45,204 bases of DNA from Nemertoderma westbladi (lineage: Eukaryota > Xenacoelomorpha > Nemertodermatida > Nemertodermatidae), in assembly GCA_032718475.1 (NCBI GenBank), contig JAUCBJ010001522.1, forward strand, positions 1-45,204, in the 5' to 3' direction. Shown here piece by piece: positions 10,036 through 20,541 of this stretch. The notes beneath the pieces were generated by a model. The model was not told the origin of the DNA and did not search any database. It worked only from the letters and a program-made list of their open reading frames with translations. Each line of letters begins with the position of its first letter. The stretch's first letter is position 1. Made by a program: the position numbers and the translations under genes.

Positions 10036-10636
10036 GATAGCCTACAAAGTTAAAACCGAACAACCAACAACCGAAAACATTAACAAGGTTGAGAATGCTA
10101 AGGTCGATCTTAAATTTGCCTACAACATCAGCCAGGAAAAGAACATCCAGGATAAAACAGAAGCAAATATAACTGCTCACATACAGCAACAATCAAGACT
10201 TACCTGGCAAACTGTAAATGAGGTATCTGGTCGGAAAAGTTGTGCAAAGGGGCGCCTCAAAGCCGATAGTCCTGAAGAACATTTTGGGAAGTGGAAAAAG
10301 CACTTCAGCAACTTGCTTGGGCAGCCACCAAACATCGAGGTCAGCCCTACAAGGAAAATATATGACAAGACACTACCTATAGAAACAGGGGACTTCACAC
10401 CTGCCGAATTCCAAAGAAGCATTAAAAGCATGTCCAATAATAAAGTGAGTGGATTAGATGAAATCCCAGCGGAGGTATGGAAAACAGGAGTGCTAAACAG
10501 ACCATTATTGAATGTTTGCAACCGGATGTTAAAAGGGGAAAAGCCACCACCAATTTGGACTAAAGGTGAACTAAAGCCGCTCCCCAAGAAAGGAGACCTC
10601 GGTATTCCAACAAACTATCGTGGGATCTGTCTGCTT
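10036..10636 (+). pseudogene. Linker and N-terminal reverse transcriptase of B1
   Basis: After the shift the frame follows B3 closely through the linker (YKVKTEQPTTENINKV, QQQSRLTWQTVNEV) and the RT entry region (GLDEIPAEVWK, LKPLPKKGDLGIPTNYRGIC). It is cut at CTGCTT (10636) by the DNA transposon and resumes at 12479 with VVAAKIYNK. Confidence 0.88.
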
Positions 10637-12478
10637 CACCCTGGGGCTGAATACAGATTTAGTCGAAAAAATTAGCCCAAGAATTTGGGTTATATTTTGT
10701 GACTCTTTGACCCAAAACGATCCGATTTCGCGAAAAATTAAAAAAAATTATCGAAGAAAATTTTATTTATAAGTAATTTAATATTTATTTAATACTTATA
10801 AATATTAGTCACCAATAAATTAATTAGCCCATGGATATATCATGGAAATTTGGAGTCTATGTGTTAAAGTAATGCAAAAAAACAAAAATGTAAAAAAATT
10901 TATCGATATATATTTTAGTTATTAGTAATTTAATAATTATTTAATATTAACAAATATTAGTTTTCAAAAATAAATTAGCCCATGGATATGGAAAGAAAAA
11001 ATGGTGTCTATATGTTAAAGTAATGCGAAAAATCCAAAAATTTAAAAAAAATAACGATATAATATATTTTAGGTATTGATATTTACTTATTATAAATAAT
11101 TATAAATATCAATTAGTATTTTAATAATCATTATTTTCAATAATTATTAAAATATGTGTACATGGAATATCATTATACTAATGCAGAAAACTGAAGTTTA
11201 TTAAAAATATCCATATATTATAAAATTGATTTATATTTATTTAACAATATTAATATTTATTGTACATTATTAATAATACTTTAGTTTATTTACAAATGTT
11301 TAGAGTTATATTCTTGAACGGCTCGTAACAGATGTTCAGAGTACTTTGGGTGTATCAAGGGTACCTTGTATTTTGACCAGGAACTAGTCTGAAAGTCTGA
11401 ATGTATCGATATTAAAGGAATATATATATTAAATATTAAAGGAAACATTACATTAATTGGAATAATTTTTACAAGTATTAAACATCACTACTGTATATTT
11501 ATAATTTTGTACAAACCATGCACGCACACCCACACCTGTTATTTAATCTCTAATGGAGACGTGGAGACATACAAAATAAAGAAATAATTAATTAAATTTA
11601 AACTCAAAACAATAATGATTTATGACCAAAATGCCAATGGCCTCCTGCCTGCCAGATACATTGTAAATTAATACTGATAGGTAGACAGGAGTAGAGGCAG
11701 CTATTGTATGTTTACTCTGCTGTTGCTGGGCATCTGGAGTGGGTGGGTTTTAATATCTGTAATTGTGTTTGATAAATAATAAAGCAGGTAGTGATTGTCT
11801 GGCTGGGGGGGGGGGGGGGGGGGGAGTATTTGTTCTACACAACATACTTGGTTGGCATTCAGCATATCATCATACTATTTATAATTTGAGAATGTATGAA
11901 AGTTACTATATGCCAGATTTAAGTTTTAATTATTTCGTTTCAATTTCTTATAATGCAACCAACCACCCACACATCCCAGACACACCTAAATAACACTACT
12001 AATAATTAATTTGAAAATTATTTATAATTATTAAATATCAAAAACTAAAATATATATCGATGTTTTTTTAAACTTTTTCGATTTTTTGAATTACTTTAAC
12101 ACATAGACTCAATTATATTTTGTTTTATCCATTGGCTAATTCATTTTCAGAAATTAATACTTTTTAGTATTAAATAATTAATAAATTATTAATAACTAAA
12201 ATATATATCGATAAATTTTTTTACATTTTTGTTTTTTTGCATTACTTTAACACATAGACTCCAAATTTCCATGATATATCCATGGGCTAATTAATTTATT
12301 GGTGACTAATATTTATAAGTATTAAATAAATATTAAATTACTTATAAATAAAATTTTCTTCGATAATTTTTTTTAATTTTTCGCGAAATCGGATCGTTTT
12401 GGGTCAAAGAGTCCACAAAATATAACCCAAATTCTTGGGCTAATTTTTTCGACTAAATCTGTATTCAGCCCCAGGGTG
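10637..12478. mobile_element. Non-autonomous foldback DNA transposon with long terminal inverted repeats
   Basis: Left end CACCCTGGGGCTGAATACAG, right end the exact reverse complement (CTGTATTCAGCCCCAGGGTG). The inverted similarity continues for roughly 480 bp on each side, into two or more subterminal copies of a 150-bp block containing TTAGCCCATGGATAT and TTAAAGTAATGC. The empty site is known from B3 (CTGTCTGCTTGTGGTAGC); the flanks GCTT and CCTT suggest a 3-4-bp target duplication with one change. The interior has a 20-G run (11805-11824) and no transposase. The superfamily is not identifiable from the ends alone. Confidence 0.85.
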
Positions 12479-13188
12479 CCTTGTGGTAGCTGCCAAAATA
12501 TACAATAAAATTATTCTATATAGGATTAGGCCTCACATAGAGAAACTACTGCGTAAGAGCCAAAACGGATTTCGACCAAGTAGATCAATAATAGCTCAGA
12601 TACTTGCACTACGGAGACTGATTGAAGGAATTAAGTCGAAGAATCTCCCCGCAGTCATGACTTTTGTGGACTTCAAGAAGGCATTCGACTCCATCCATAG
12701 AGGCAAAATGCTTGAAATCCTAAGAGCTTATGGAATATCAGAAGTAATTGTTGCTGGCATTGGATTGTTATATTGTGACACAGAAGCGCAGGTACTCTCA
12801 CCAGATGGTGAAACTGAGTTTTTCTGAATCCTGGCTGAGGTACTGCAAGGTGACACATTATCACCATTACTATTTGCAATTGTGCTGGATTACGCAATGG
12901 GGACAGCCACAAAGGGTGAAAACCTGGGATTCACACTTCAAGAACGCAGAAGTAGTAGATATACGACAACTACAGTCACAGATACCGACTTTGCGGATGA
13001 CATTGCCCTGCTCTCTAATACCTTAGCAGATGCACAGCTTCTACTCATTCTCTAAATAAAGCGGAGAGGGCTGCTAAGGAGGTTGGATTGCATATAAATG
13101 CTACCAAGACCGAATTCATGACCTTTAATGTTGATGGAAACTTGACAACCATTGACAATAATCAACTAAGGAAGGTTGACGACTTCCA
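12479..13188 (+). pseudogene. Central reverse transcriptase of copy B1
   Basis: Continues the B1 polymerase after the DNA transposon: SQNGFRPSRS, FVDFKKAFDSIHRGK (motif A, Asp kept), a stop at 12825-12827, VLQGDTLSPLLF (motif B), DTDFADDIALLS (motif C) and NATKTEFMTFNVDG. A short insertion near 13050 shifts the frame. The homology stops at GACTTCC (13187) and its continuation is found at 34474. Confidence 0.9.
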
Positions 13189-13875
13189 CCCAGTGAAAAG
13201 TGCGCAAGCGTATCGCAAGCGTGCAACGCAGGCGTATCTCATGTGATTCGCAAGAGTTATGGCCCGACCCTTACGCAAGCGACCCACTTGAGTTATGTCC
13301 CATAAATATCGCAACAGCTTGCGTTCAGTCGCATAGAACCCACTTGCGATTCGCTTGTGATTTGCTTGCGACTTACATGTGATTCCATGCGTTCAGTCAC
13401 ATATATATCACAACTGCTTGCGTTCATTCGCATAAATTTCGCAACAGCATGCGTTCTGTCGCATAGAACTCGCATGCGATTCACTTGTGACTTCCTTGCG
13501 TTGTGATATATATATATTTATTATAATATATAATATATTTATAATATATTGCCAAATATTATATAAATATAATTAATTTAGTGCCAATTTTATTTATGCC
13601 TTGTCCGGATTTAATTATTATAAAATAGAACAAACACTGTCCGAGTGCAAAATACTTTACACTTTTACTGAGTGTGTAATAATTTAAACTATCATTGCCA
13701 AACAATCCCCAGTATAAAATGTGGCTCGCGTTACAAAGCATTCTTTAATAAACAATTATTTATTATAAACCATTTCAGAAGATTGTATAACCAAATAAAA
13801 TATAATAACACTAGAGTTCAACAGAGTATTATATGTATAATTTCAGCTATTTTTTGTATAAATTCATTTATAACT
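13189..13875. other. Left flank of the 21-kb interruption; TTGCG-rich degenerate repeats
   Basis: Begins CACCCAGTGAAAAGTGCGC at the point where B1 breaks off. Up to 13500 it consists of degenerate short repeats such as GCTTGCGTTCAGTCGCATA and GCGATTCGCTTGTGATT. A TA-rich tract (13505-13560) and featureless AT-rich DNA follow, up to the A2 target duplication at 13876. No coding evidence. Confidence 0.6.
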
Positions 13876-14071
13876 GCAGTGTCGCAGTTGTTTATTATCA
13901 GGTCAGGTCAGGTATTCTAGGTCATTGATCAAGAAAACTTGCCACCTCCATGCAGCATAAAGGAGGTGCCACCTGTAGCTGCATAGACCCTATTACTAGG
14001 GCAAATCTGGTCCTGTAACTAGGACCCCCTTCGTTCTGGGATAAGGATGCCCTTGGTCCTGGATTAAGGAC

Positions 14072-14252
14072 CCATATACTTGGCTGCAGGAGTATATGGC
14101 CTGACCAGGCAGATGGTGATCTACCAATGGCTGGTCAGGAGTAGAATGTTCTCATGTCCAATCTGAGAGCACTTCACTGCGACCTGCATCTGGCAGCAAG
14201 GGTACAGGGCATGACCCAGCAGATGAGCTGCAACAGCCAATGGTGGGTCATG
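14072..14252 (+). other. Structured 5'-UTR motifs of family A
   Basis: Three perfect stems stand in a row: CCATATACT/AGTATATGG (14072-14080 with 14091-14099), CCTGACCAG/CTGGTCAGG (14100-14108 with 14131-14139) and CATGACCCA/TGGGTCATG (14210-14218 with 14244-14252). The second and third enclose related cores beginning GCAGATG and ending CCAATGG. The whole unit is repeated with a period near 110 bp. The core resembles that in family B, with different but still pairing stems. This suggests selection for an RNA fold, for example in translation initiation or 5' processing. Confidence 0.65.
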
Positions 14253-14296
14253 TGCGCCAGAGTAGATATGGGTGATGGGCCTCATATCTGACTACA

Positions 14297-15480
14297 TTGC
14301 GACACCCACCCTATGGAATGGCAAACCAGGGTGCGGTATTTGCCCCGAGAGCTGACTCGGCAAAAAAGCACCCCCCAACCCCCACTATGGATTACATTAG
14401 CAATGCGGAGGTCCGGCCACTAGAGGCCAGTGGAATTACCGGACACAATCGGCCTCACAGGCGTCAGTTAACTCCTGACCGGCTGCCTGTCTCACCCCCT
14501 ACTGGAGAGAGAGCAGCCAACAATTCTTTGAGTCCCTTTCCTGATGACCTTTCTGGCCCAAACCCTGGGTCACCAGGGAGGCCAGATTGTGATGGGGAGA
14601 GGGATTCTGGAGTTGGAGGCTACTCTCATGTTCCACCCCGACCAACAAAGCCATTGGTGAATCTGAGGCAAGTCACTAGACTAGCCTCAGTAAACACCCT
14701 AACACTCGGGTCCCCAATGCGACAAGGTGAGCTGACTGCCTTGGCAGATAAGCTTTCTCTTAGCGCAGTGGGTGTTCAAGAGCACCGAATGCAGACTGGA
14801 CAGACTGATGAGGTTCTGATTAAGGACATGGGGGGCGGTTGGCGACTCGCCCTCGCGTCAGCAGATGATAGTGGCAATGGTGGAATTGGTCTATTGATGA
14901 ATCCAACTGCACATGCAGCATTGGACAAAATAGACCAAATCTCTAACCGCATCATCCGTTGCCACTTTTCATGTTCTGGAAGACTGGCTAAGAAGTTTCC
15001 TAAGGTGGTTCTGATTGTGTGCTACTCTCCAACTAGTGTTGCCCCTATAGAGGAGGTGAAAAATTTCTACCACAATCTACAAGCAGCTACTGATGGAATG
15101 GATCAGCATGCATTCTTAACATTCCTGGGAGACTTTAATGCAAGTCTGCATCAATCACCTACATCGCCCTGGGTCTATAGCAATAGTGTTAACCGAAATT
15201 CTGTCCATCTTCAGGATTTTATCTCTGGAAATGGATTGTTTTCGGCTGGAACCCAGTTCAAGAAGTGAACTGGAAAGCTATGGACTCATAGTGGACCCAG
15301 TGGTCACAAGTCCCAGATAGACCATATTCTGTTTCGTAGGAAATACAGGAGCTCTATACAAGACTGTAATGCATTTACACTTCGACCCTTCTCCAGTGAT
15401 CACCGCCTTATGGTGGCCAAGGTAAGACTTAGACTGCGTGCTAGCAGAACAACGAAAACTGCCTTGCCGCGACATGACTG
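14297..15480 (+). pseudogene. N-terminal region and endonuclease of copy A2
   Basis: The open frame 14297-15268 starts at an ATG and encodes a proline-rich, low-complexity N-terminal region of about 120 residues (PPTPTMDY, GRPDCDGERDSG). The APE endonuclease follows: SVNTLTLGS, VGVQEHRMQT, GGIGLLMN, VCYSPTSVAP and FLGDFNASLHQ. TGA at 15266-15268 replaces a CGA seen in A1 (FKK-R-TGKLW). The remaining motifs QIDHIL and SSDHRLM follow the stop in the same frame. A 1-nt insertion near 15485 then shifts into the linker frame. Confidence 0.9.
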
Positions 15481-16283
15481 GTCACTCTCTGTTGCAACAG
15501 CCAAGTGTGAGATCCAGCTTCACACTACAGCTGAGCAACAGGTATGAGGCTCTTGCCTCTGAGGCGGCAGATCACTGTGAGGGCTATACTGCCTTTACAG
15601 AAGCAGTTAAGTTAGCAGCTGCAGAAACAGTTCCTGTATACCCTCGAAACAGGAAAAGGGCCCCCTGGACTGACAACAAAATTCAGAAGTGCCGAAATGA
15701 CCTTCATAAGGCGCAGAAAGAGTCCCGACTCAAACAGACTACAGCGGCCAAGAATGCAGTTAAGGCTGCATCTAGGTCCCTGAACAGGCAGTACTCTGTT
15801 AATCTACAGGAGCTAATAAACCAACAGGTTGATGCCATCAATGATGCTGACGACAGCAGGCAATCATCCCAGGCATGGAAATCAATCAATCTGCTTACTG
15901 GGCGGAAAAGCCAACCAACCACCAAGGTTAAGGCTGAATCACCAGCCGATCGGCTCAATGGTTGGAAAGCCCACTTTGAAAAGCTCCTCAATAATGACAG
16001 GGTATTGCCTGATAACTTTATAGAAGTAAAAGTGTCTGAGTCTGTACTCCCAGATATTCCCATTGGCGATATCTCCTTTGCAGAAGTGAAGGCTGCTGCA
16101 AAGAGCATTAAGACCAATCGTGCCAGTGGAGTAGATGGTGTTCCCCCTGAGGTCTTTAAAATACCTGACTGTTTAAAGCTCATCTATCCCATCATAGTAG
16201 ACATGTACCGAACAACAAGAGTCCCACAAGAAATGAAAACAAATAAGTTGGTGCCAGTTCCCAAGAAGGGCAACCTAACACTC
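15438..16283 (+). pseudogene. Linker and N-terminal reverse transcriptase of copy A2
   Basis: This frame carries the basic linker (RNRKRAPWTDNKIQKC), the helical region ELINQQVDAINDADDS and the RT entry block (NRASGVDGVPPEVFK, LVPVPKKGNL). It runs unbroken into the BEL/Pao LTR at 16284, where the codons become artificial. The target duplication CACTC occupies 16279-16283. The polymerase continues at 29085. Confidence 0.9.
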
Positions 16284-17528
16284 TGTTCGCGCTTTCAGAC
16301 CTTTGGCAGTTTAACCCGCCAAATTAGGATGTCTTCTAGATAATAAATCACCTTTAGCCTATGACAAGTATTTAATTCACTACACTAGTCGAAACCAATC
16401 TGTGCGCGATCATTCACCCGTTGGATATACCCGGGAGATTGGGTTCGACGGCTTAATTTTATTGCTATGTAAGCCTAATGTATTATTCGACTGACAGTAT
16501 TATATAATCTCTGACAATATTATTCACCTTCGGGAAATATTAACAGTTCCTTTAGGACGTGGCGCTCTATCTATATAAACAGAGTTATGACTTAAACTAC
16601 TCACAACGATATGGCTTAGTTACAATTCACATATATGGCGCATTCTTTAGGAAATGCTTTGTTATCAGTCTCACTCATACACAATGCTGCACAATACTGC
16701 ACACTGATCTGCCGATCTTCACTGATTTTAGTCACATATAAAAGGAACACGGACCGAATCATGTAGGGTCTATCAAATAACATTAGATTCACTTCAAACC
16801 ACTCAACATAGGTCGCAATCATTTATCTGTAACCTTTCTCTCTTACCTTCGGTATATCAAGAATATTGGGTTTTCAGGGTTATTTGTCGTTATTCCAAAT
16901 ATAATAATTCATCAACCATATTATGAAGAACTGACAGTAAATAGCAGTATAACAATATAAAAGTATGCACAGTGTTACACAGTATGCAGTGTATGCAGTA
17001 CTGCAGTATGCAGATAACGGATATATGTCCTTATAATTAAGCCTACTAGTGTAGGGCTAAAGCAGAAAAGCACAAAATACTCTAAAGCCGTTCTTCCTGG
17101 CTTAGAATCACCAATAACACTGATAAGAATAACTATAAGAATACCAGCTACCCTTATTCCACGAAGCTCCCGTCCAACACAGAGGATGAGCATTGAGATA
17201 GGAAAATTCAGTTCAGTAGCTCTGTGATAGGTCAAAATCAAAGCCAACTCAAATCCTATTGGCAGACACAGAAAGCTGCAACGTGGCAATATCAGCCGTT
17301 AGCCGTCGTCATGGTAGCGACACTGTTTTCAAGAGTATCGAGCTTTTTACGTCATGAAATTGCAGATTATGTCCTCTAAAGTACAAATACAGTTCAAATA
17401 CAGAAGAAATGACTTTTATGTCCTCTAAAACACTAGTACAGCCAGGACACGGCCTTTTTATGCCTGGCAAACCAACTACAGAGTACTTTAAGGGAAAATA
17501 ACCGGTTAATGACGCAAAAGCTTTTACA
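16284..17528 (-). repeat. 3' LTR of the BEL/Pao element
   Basis: 1245 bp; plus-strand ends TGTTCGCGCTTTC and GCAAAAGCTTTTACA. A minus-strand frame of 104 codons (16975-17289) occurs in both LTRs with no recognised product. A short duplication of TATGTCCTCTAAA lies near the left LTR's inner end (about 17369 and 17418). Confidence 0.95.
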
Positions 17529-17538
17529 CCGCTCCCAG
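17529..17538 (-). promoter_or_regulatory. Polypurine tract
   Basis: Minus strand CTGGGAGCGG lies directly against the TGTAAAAGC start of the 3' LTR, the expected site of plus-strand priming. It is short and contains two pyrimidines, so the call rests mainly on position. Confidence 0.6.
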
Positions 17539-20500
17539 AAAATGGGATTTAAGTCTATAAAATATAACAAATCACAGTTTCTAAAATATAAAGATACTCT
17601 AAACAGTTAGTCTTTCTTACGCAGACGGCGTTTACGCAGTTTTTGAGGCTAGCAAGAGTCCTTTTCTCTTTGGGGCGAGCCACTTTACTAGGAGGGCTAT
17701 AAATCCTGGGTGAAGGGTGCAATATGATTGCATCAGAAGGTGTAGGATTATGGTCGAGGTATCTGCCGTTTCGATATGCTTCTCCTCGAGCTGATTTTCC
17801 TCCGCTCGTAGCTGGATACGTTCATCCAAAAACTCTCGCAGAGAATAGGATCGTCCAAGTTCGATAACTTCTTAGAGATTCTGGATTTCCCAATCGAATT
17901 GAGATAAGGCCAATTCGTTTATCGATTGGACTTACTGTTATAACTTACGTTTATCTGAACAAACGCAGGTTTCCTTTTTGATCTTTATAGAATAGCGTTT
18001 AACTCGTTTCGTACAACGCTCTCCTTCACCTTGATGAGGGGTTGTATCGCGTTAAACGGGGACGACCATACGGTTGGATAGTGATATTAGGTGTCCGCGT
18101 CACAATCCGGCTAGGTAAGATGGGCAGCTAGCTAGAAATCACTGTCGGATTGTTACCGATTAATTGTTAGGGTAGCACTAGATCTTTGAACAGTGAATAC
18201 AGTCCGCGAGGATCCGCGACACCACCAGGATCGCAGGTCTGAGGTCCAACTAAGGAATGAGGAGGTTTGACCGAGTATTCCGGGACTCTGATCGTAGGTT
18301 TACTCCAGGATCGTTCGAGCCGAGTGAGCATAGGTGATACGTCAACAAGTTTCGGTTTACGTGGATGTTTATGTCTTTCCGTTTATTAGTTGGGTCTAGG
18401 GCATTTATCGTAATAATACCAAAGACGCACGTCTGGTAGGGTAAACGCGGGTGATATTTATTTGTTGTTACAATGCTTCTATCAAGAATTCCAAATATAC
18501 GTTGGAGTTACCGCGTCCATTTGTTTCTTTAGTGTCTTTTCTTTCGAGTCGATTTCGAACAGAATTTTCGCATTCGAATTTCCGTTTATGGTTCCGACTC
18601 CGCTGGGCAGGATATATAGTCGACATAGTCCGTATTGTGTAAATCGATAGGATGACCAGTAGTTAAGAAGCCCATATACATACCATTACGCCGCGTATAT
18701 CGAGCAGCGAATTTTCTATAGTCCAACTCGCGCGAGCTGCTCTTGGGACATTGGCGGTTCGATATAACGACCATCGTCCTCCGCAGCAGTTGGACTAACG
18801 TCGCCGCGTATTAAGCTATCAACAAACGCTTGTAAAAGTAGAGTATATCGCTCCCCGATACTAAGACCATCTTCTATCAACTCCGTCATATCTGCTATAT
18901 ATGAGTTTATCCATATTATAATGAGTTTATATTTAGGCGAGCGGGCGTCGCTGCCTTCCCCAATCAACCCCCGGACAGTACGAGATCCTCAGCGCCGATG
19001 TGTCGTCGCCGCTGTACTTTCGCCAACGACGTAGCCGCACAACGACAACGACAACCGGCACAAGTCACTCAACTGTCCGTCCCAAAGGCTTAGATGTACT
19101 TCAGGTTTTCCTTGGAGAGTTAGGTTACTTTTACGATTGCGACTAGCTACTGTAAACACACCTTAGCAGTAACATTCACCTATAAACTCACAAATACCAC
19201 ACAACTGGTCACAACTACGCACATTCGGGCCATTTGTCCGTTAGTCAATGCCTTCCAGAATGTCACTGTATTATTATGTATCCTTGGATACTAGTAGTGC
19301 GCTATTTATTCCCTATGCTATTCAATGGGACAAGCTTTCTATTGTTCGTTTAACTCAATTCTAATTCTAGCGTGGTTGTTGCTATGGTGACATTATGCAA
19401 AGCTAGCGGTAGAATTAGGGTAATTCCAATGCATACAGATCTGGGATGTTATTTAATAGTATTCTTTAATAGTCAATGTTCGGTTTTATACATGACTTTA
19501 TGAATTTTATCGGCTATTGACTATGTTTGGGAGACTTTCGCACACTCATAGGCATAATAAGATAAATCTCCGCTCCCTTGATCTATTAATTAATGGAATT
19601 TTGGGAATGTTATAAATTGCGCAAAAATGGCAATTTATTAAATTCATTAAAAGACATGAATTTAAATTTATTCCCTGAAATTTTATTATTTGATAATTAA
19701 ATGGGCATATTTTGATTCTAGAACATGTCTAGGGACACAAGATCCTTAATTCTAAGAAAATTGTCTCTTTAAGAATATCGGTAAATGCTACGATATCTTA
19801 ATTGACTAGAATTGTTGAAGGATCTGAATTTTACAGATTTTGACTTATTTGATTTGTAAATATTAAATAATTAATATTTGAGATGGGCACCGATTTATTC
19901 CAGAACTTGTCTGGGGACGTTAACCACTGATTCTAGAATTTGTCTTTCAAGTATATCGGTGGGTGCCGCGATATCTTAATCGACTAGAATGACAGATGGT
20001 CAAAGGGTTTAACAGATTTATTTTGCGTTATACGCTACTGTTAAAGGGACATCACGCTACTATATGTATTATTTAATATACGGTATGAGAGCAATATCGC
20101 ACGAAGCAATGTCAGTGTGAAGAGGCAAGTCGTTTCCAAGGTCTACCCAGAGCTTGGTTTAGCCGAGACACGAGGATCTGAACTTTGCATTCCTAATACT
20201 CTGCCTACCAATAATACTTGAATATAGTAGTGGCTTTATTGTACTTTAATAAGTACGGACATTTCATCTTACTGTAGTCACGTATTTATAATATGATACG
20301 GACAGTAAGGAAAGAGGAAAATAATTATTTCTTGCCGTCGCATTAAATATAATATATACGTAATTAAGTAATAAACGCGAATATATATTGCACTAATCTA
20401 CTAAATAATCGCTAAATTAACATTCTACTGAATAAAATTAAAGAAAACGATTATAATAAAATTACATAGTAATACATACAGAAATATAAAAATAATAAAA

Positions 20501-20541
20501 TAATATAAAATAATAGAGTCACACACCCACTCCATATGTTG
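17539..20541 (-). other. 3' internal region of the BEL/Pao element, no long ORF
   Basis: An autonomous BEL/Pao element would carry integrase here; I find no HHCC or DDE-type motif. Minus-strand frames of 83 codons (18716-18967) and 65 codons (17632-17829) are unrecognised. An imperfect direct duplication is visible: 19713-19820 and 19891-19998 share CTAGAACxTGTCTxGGGAC and GATATCTTAATxGACTAGAAT. The part next to the ORF (20270-20520) is very AT-rich. Confidence 0.6.

Noticed and set aside
14072-14252. HDV-like or hammerhead ribozyme at the family A 5' end
   Set aside because: I could not place the conserved catalytic core of either class; only a covarying stem-core motif is supported.
18716-18967. 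Envelope or third ORF of the BEL/Pao element
   Set aside because: An 83-codon frame without signal peptide, membrane segment or recognised motif; not enough to call a gene.
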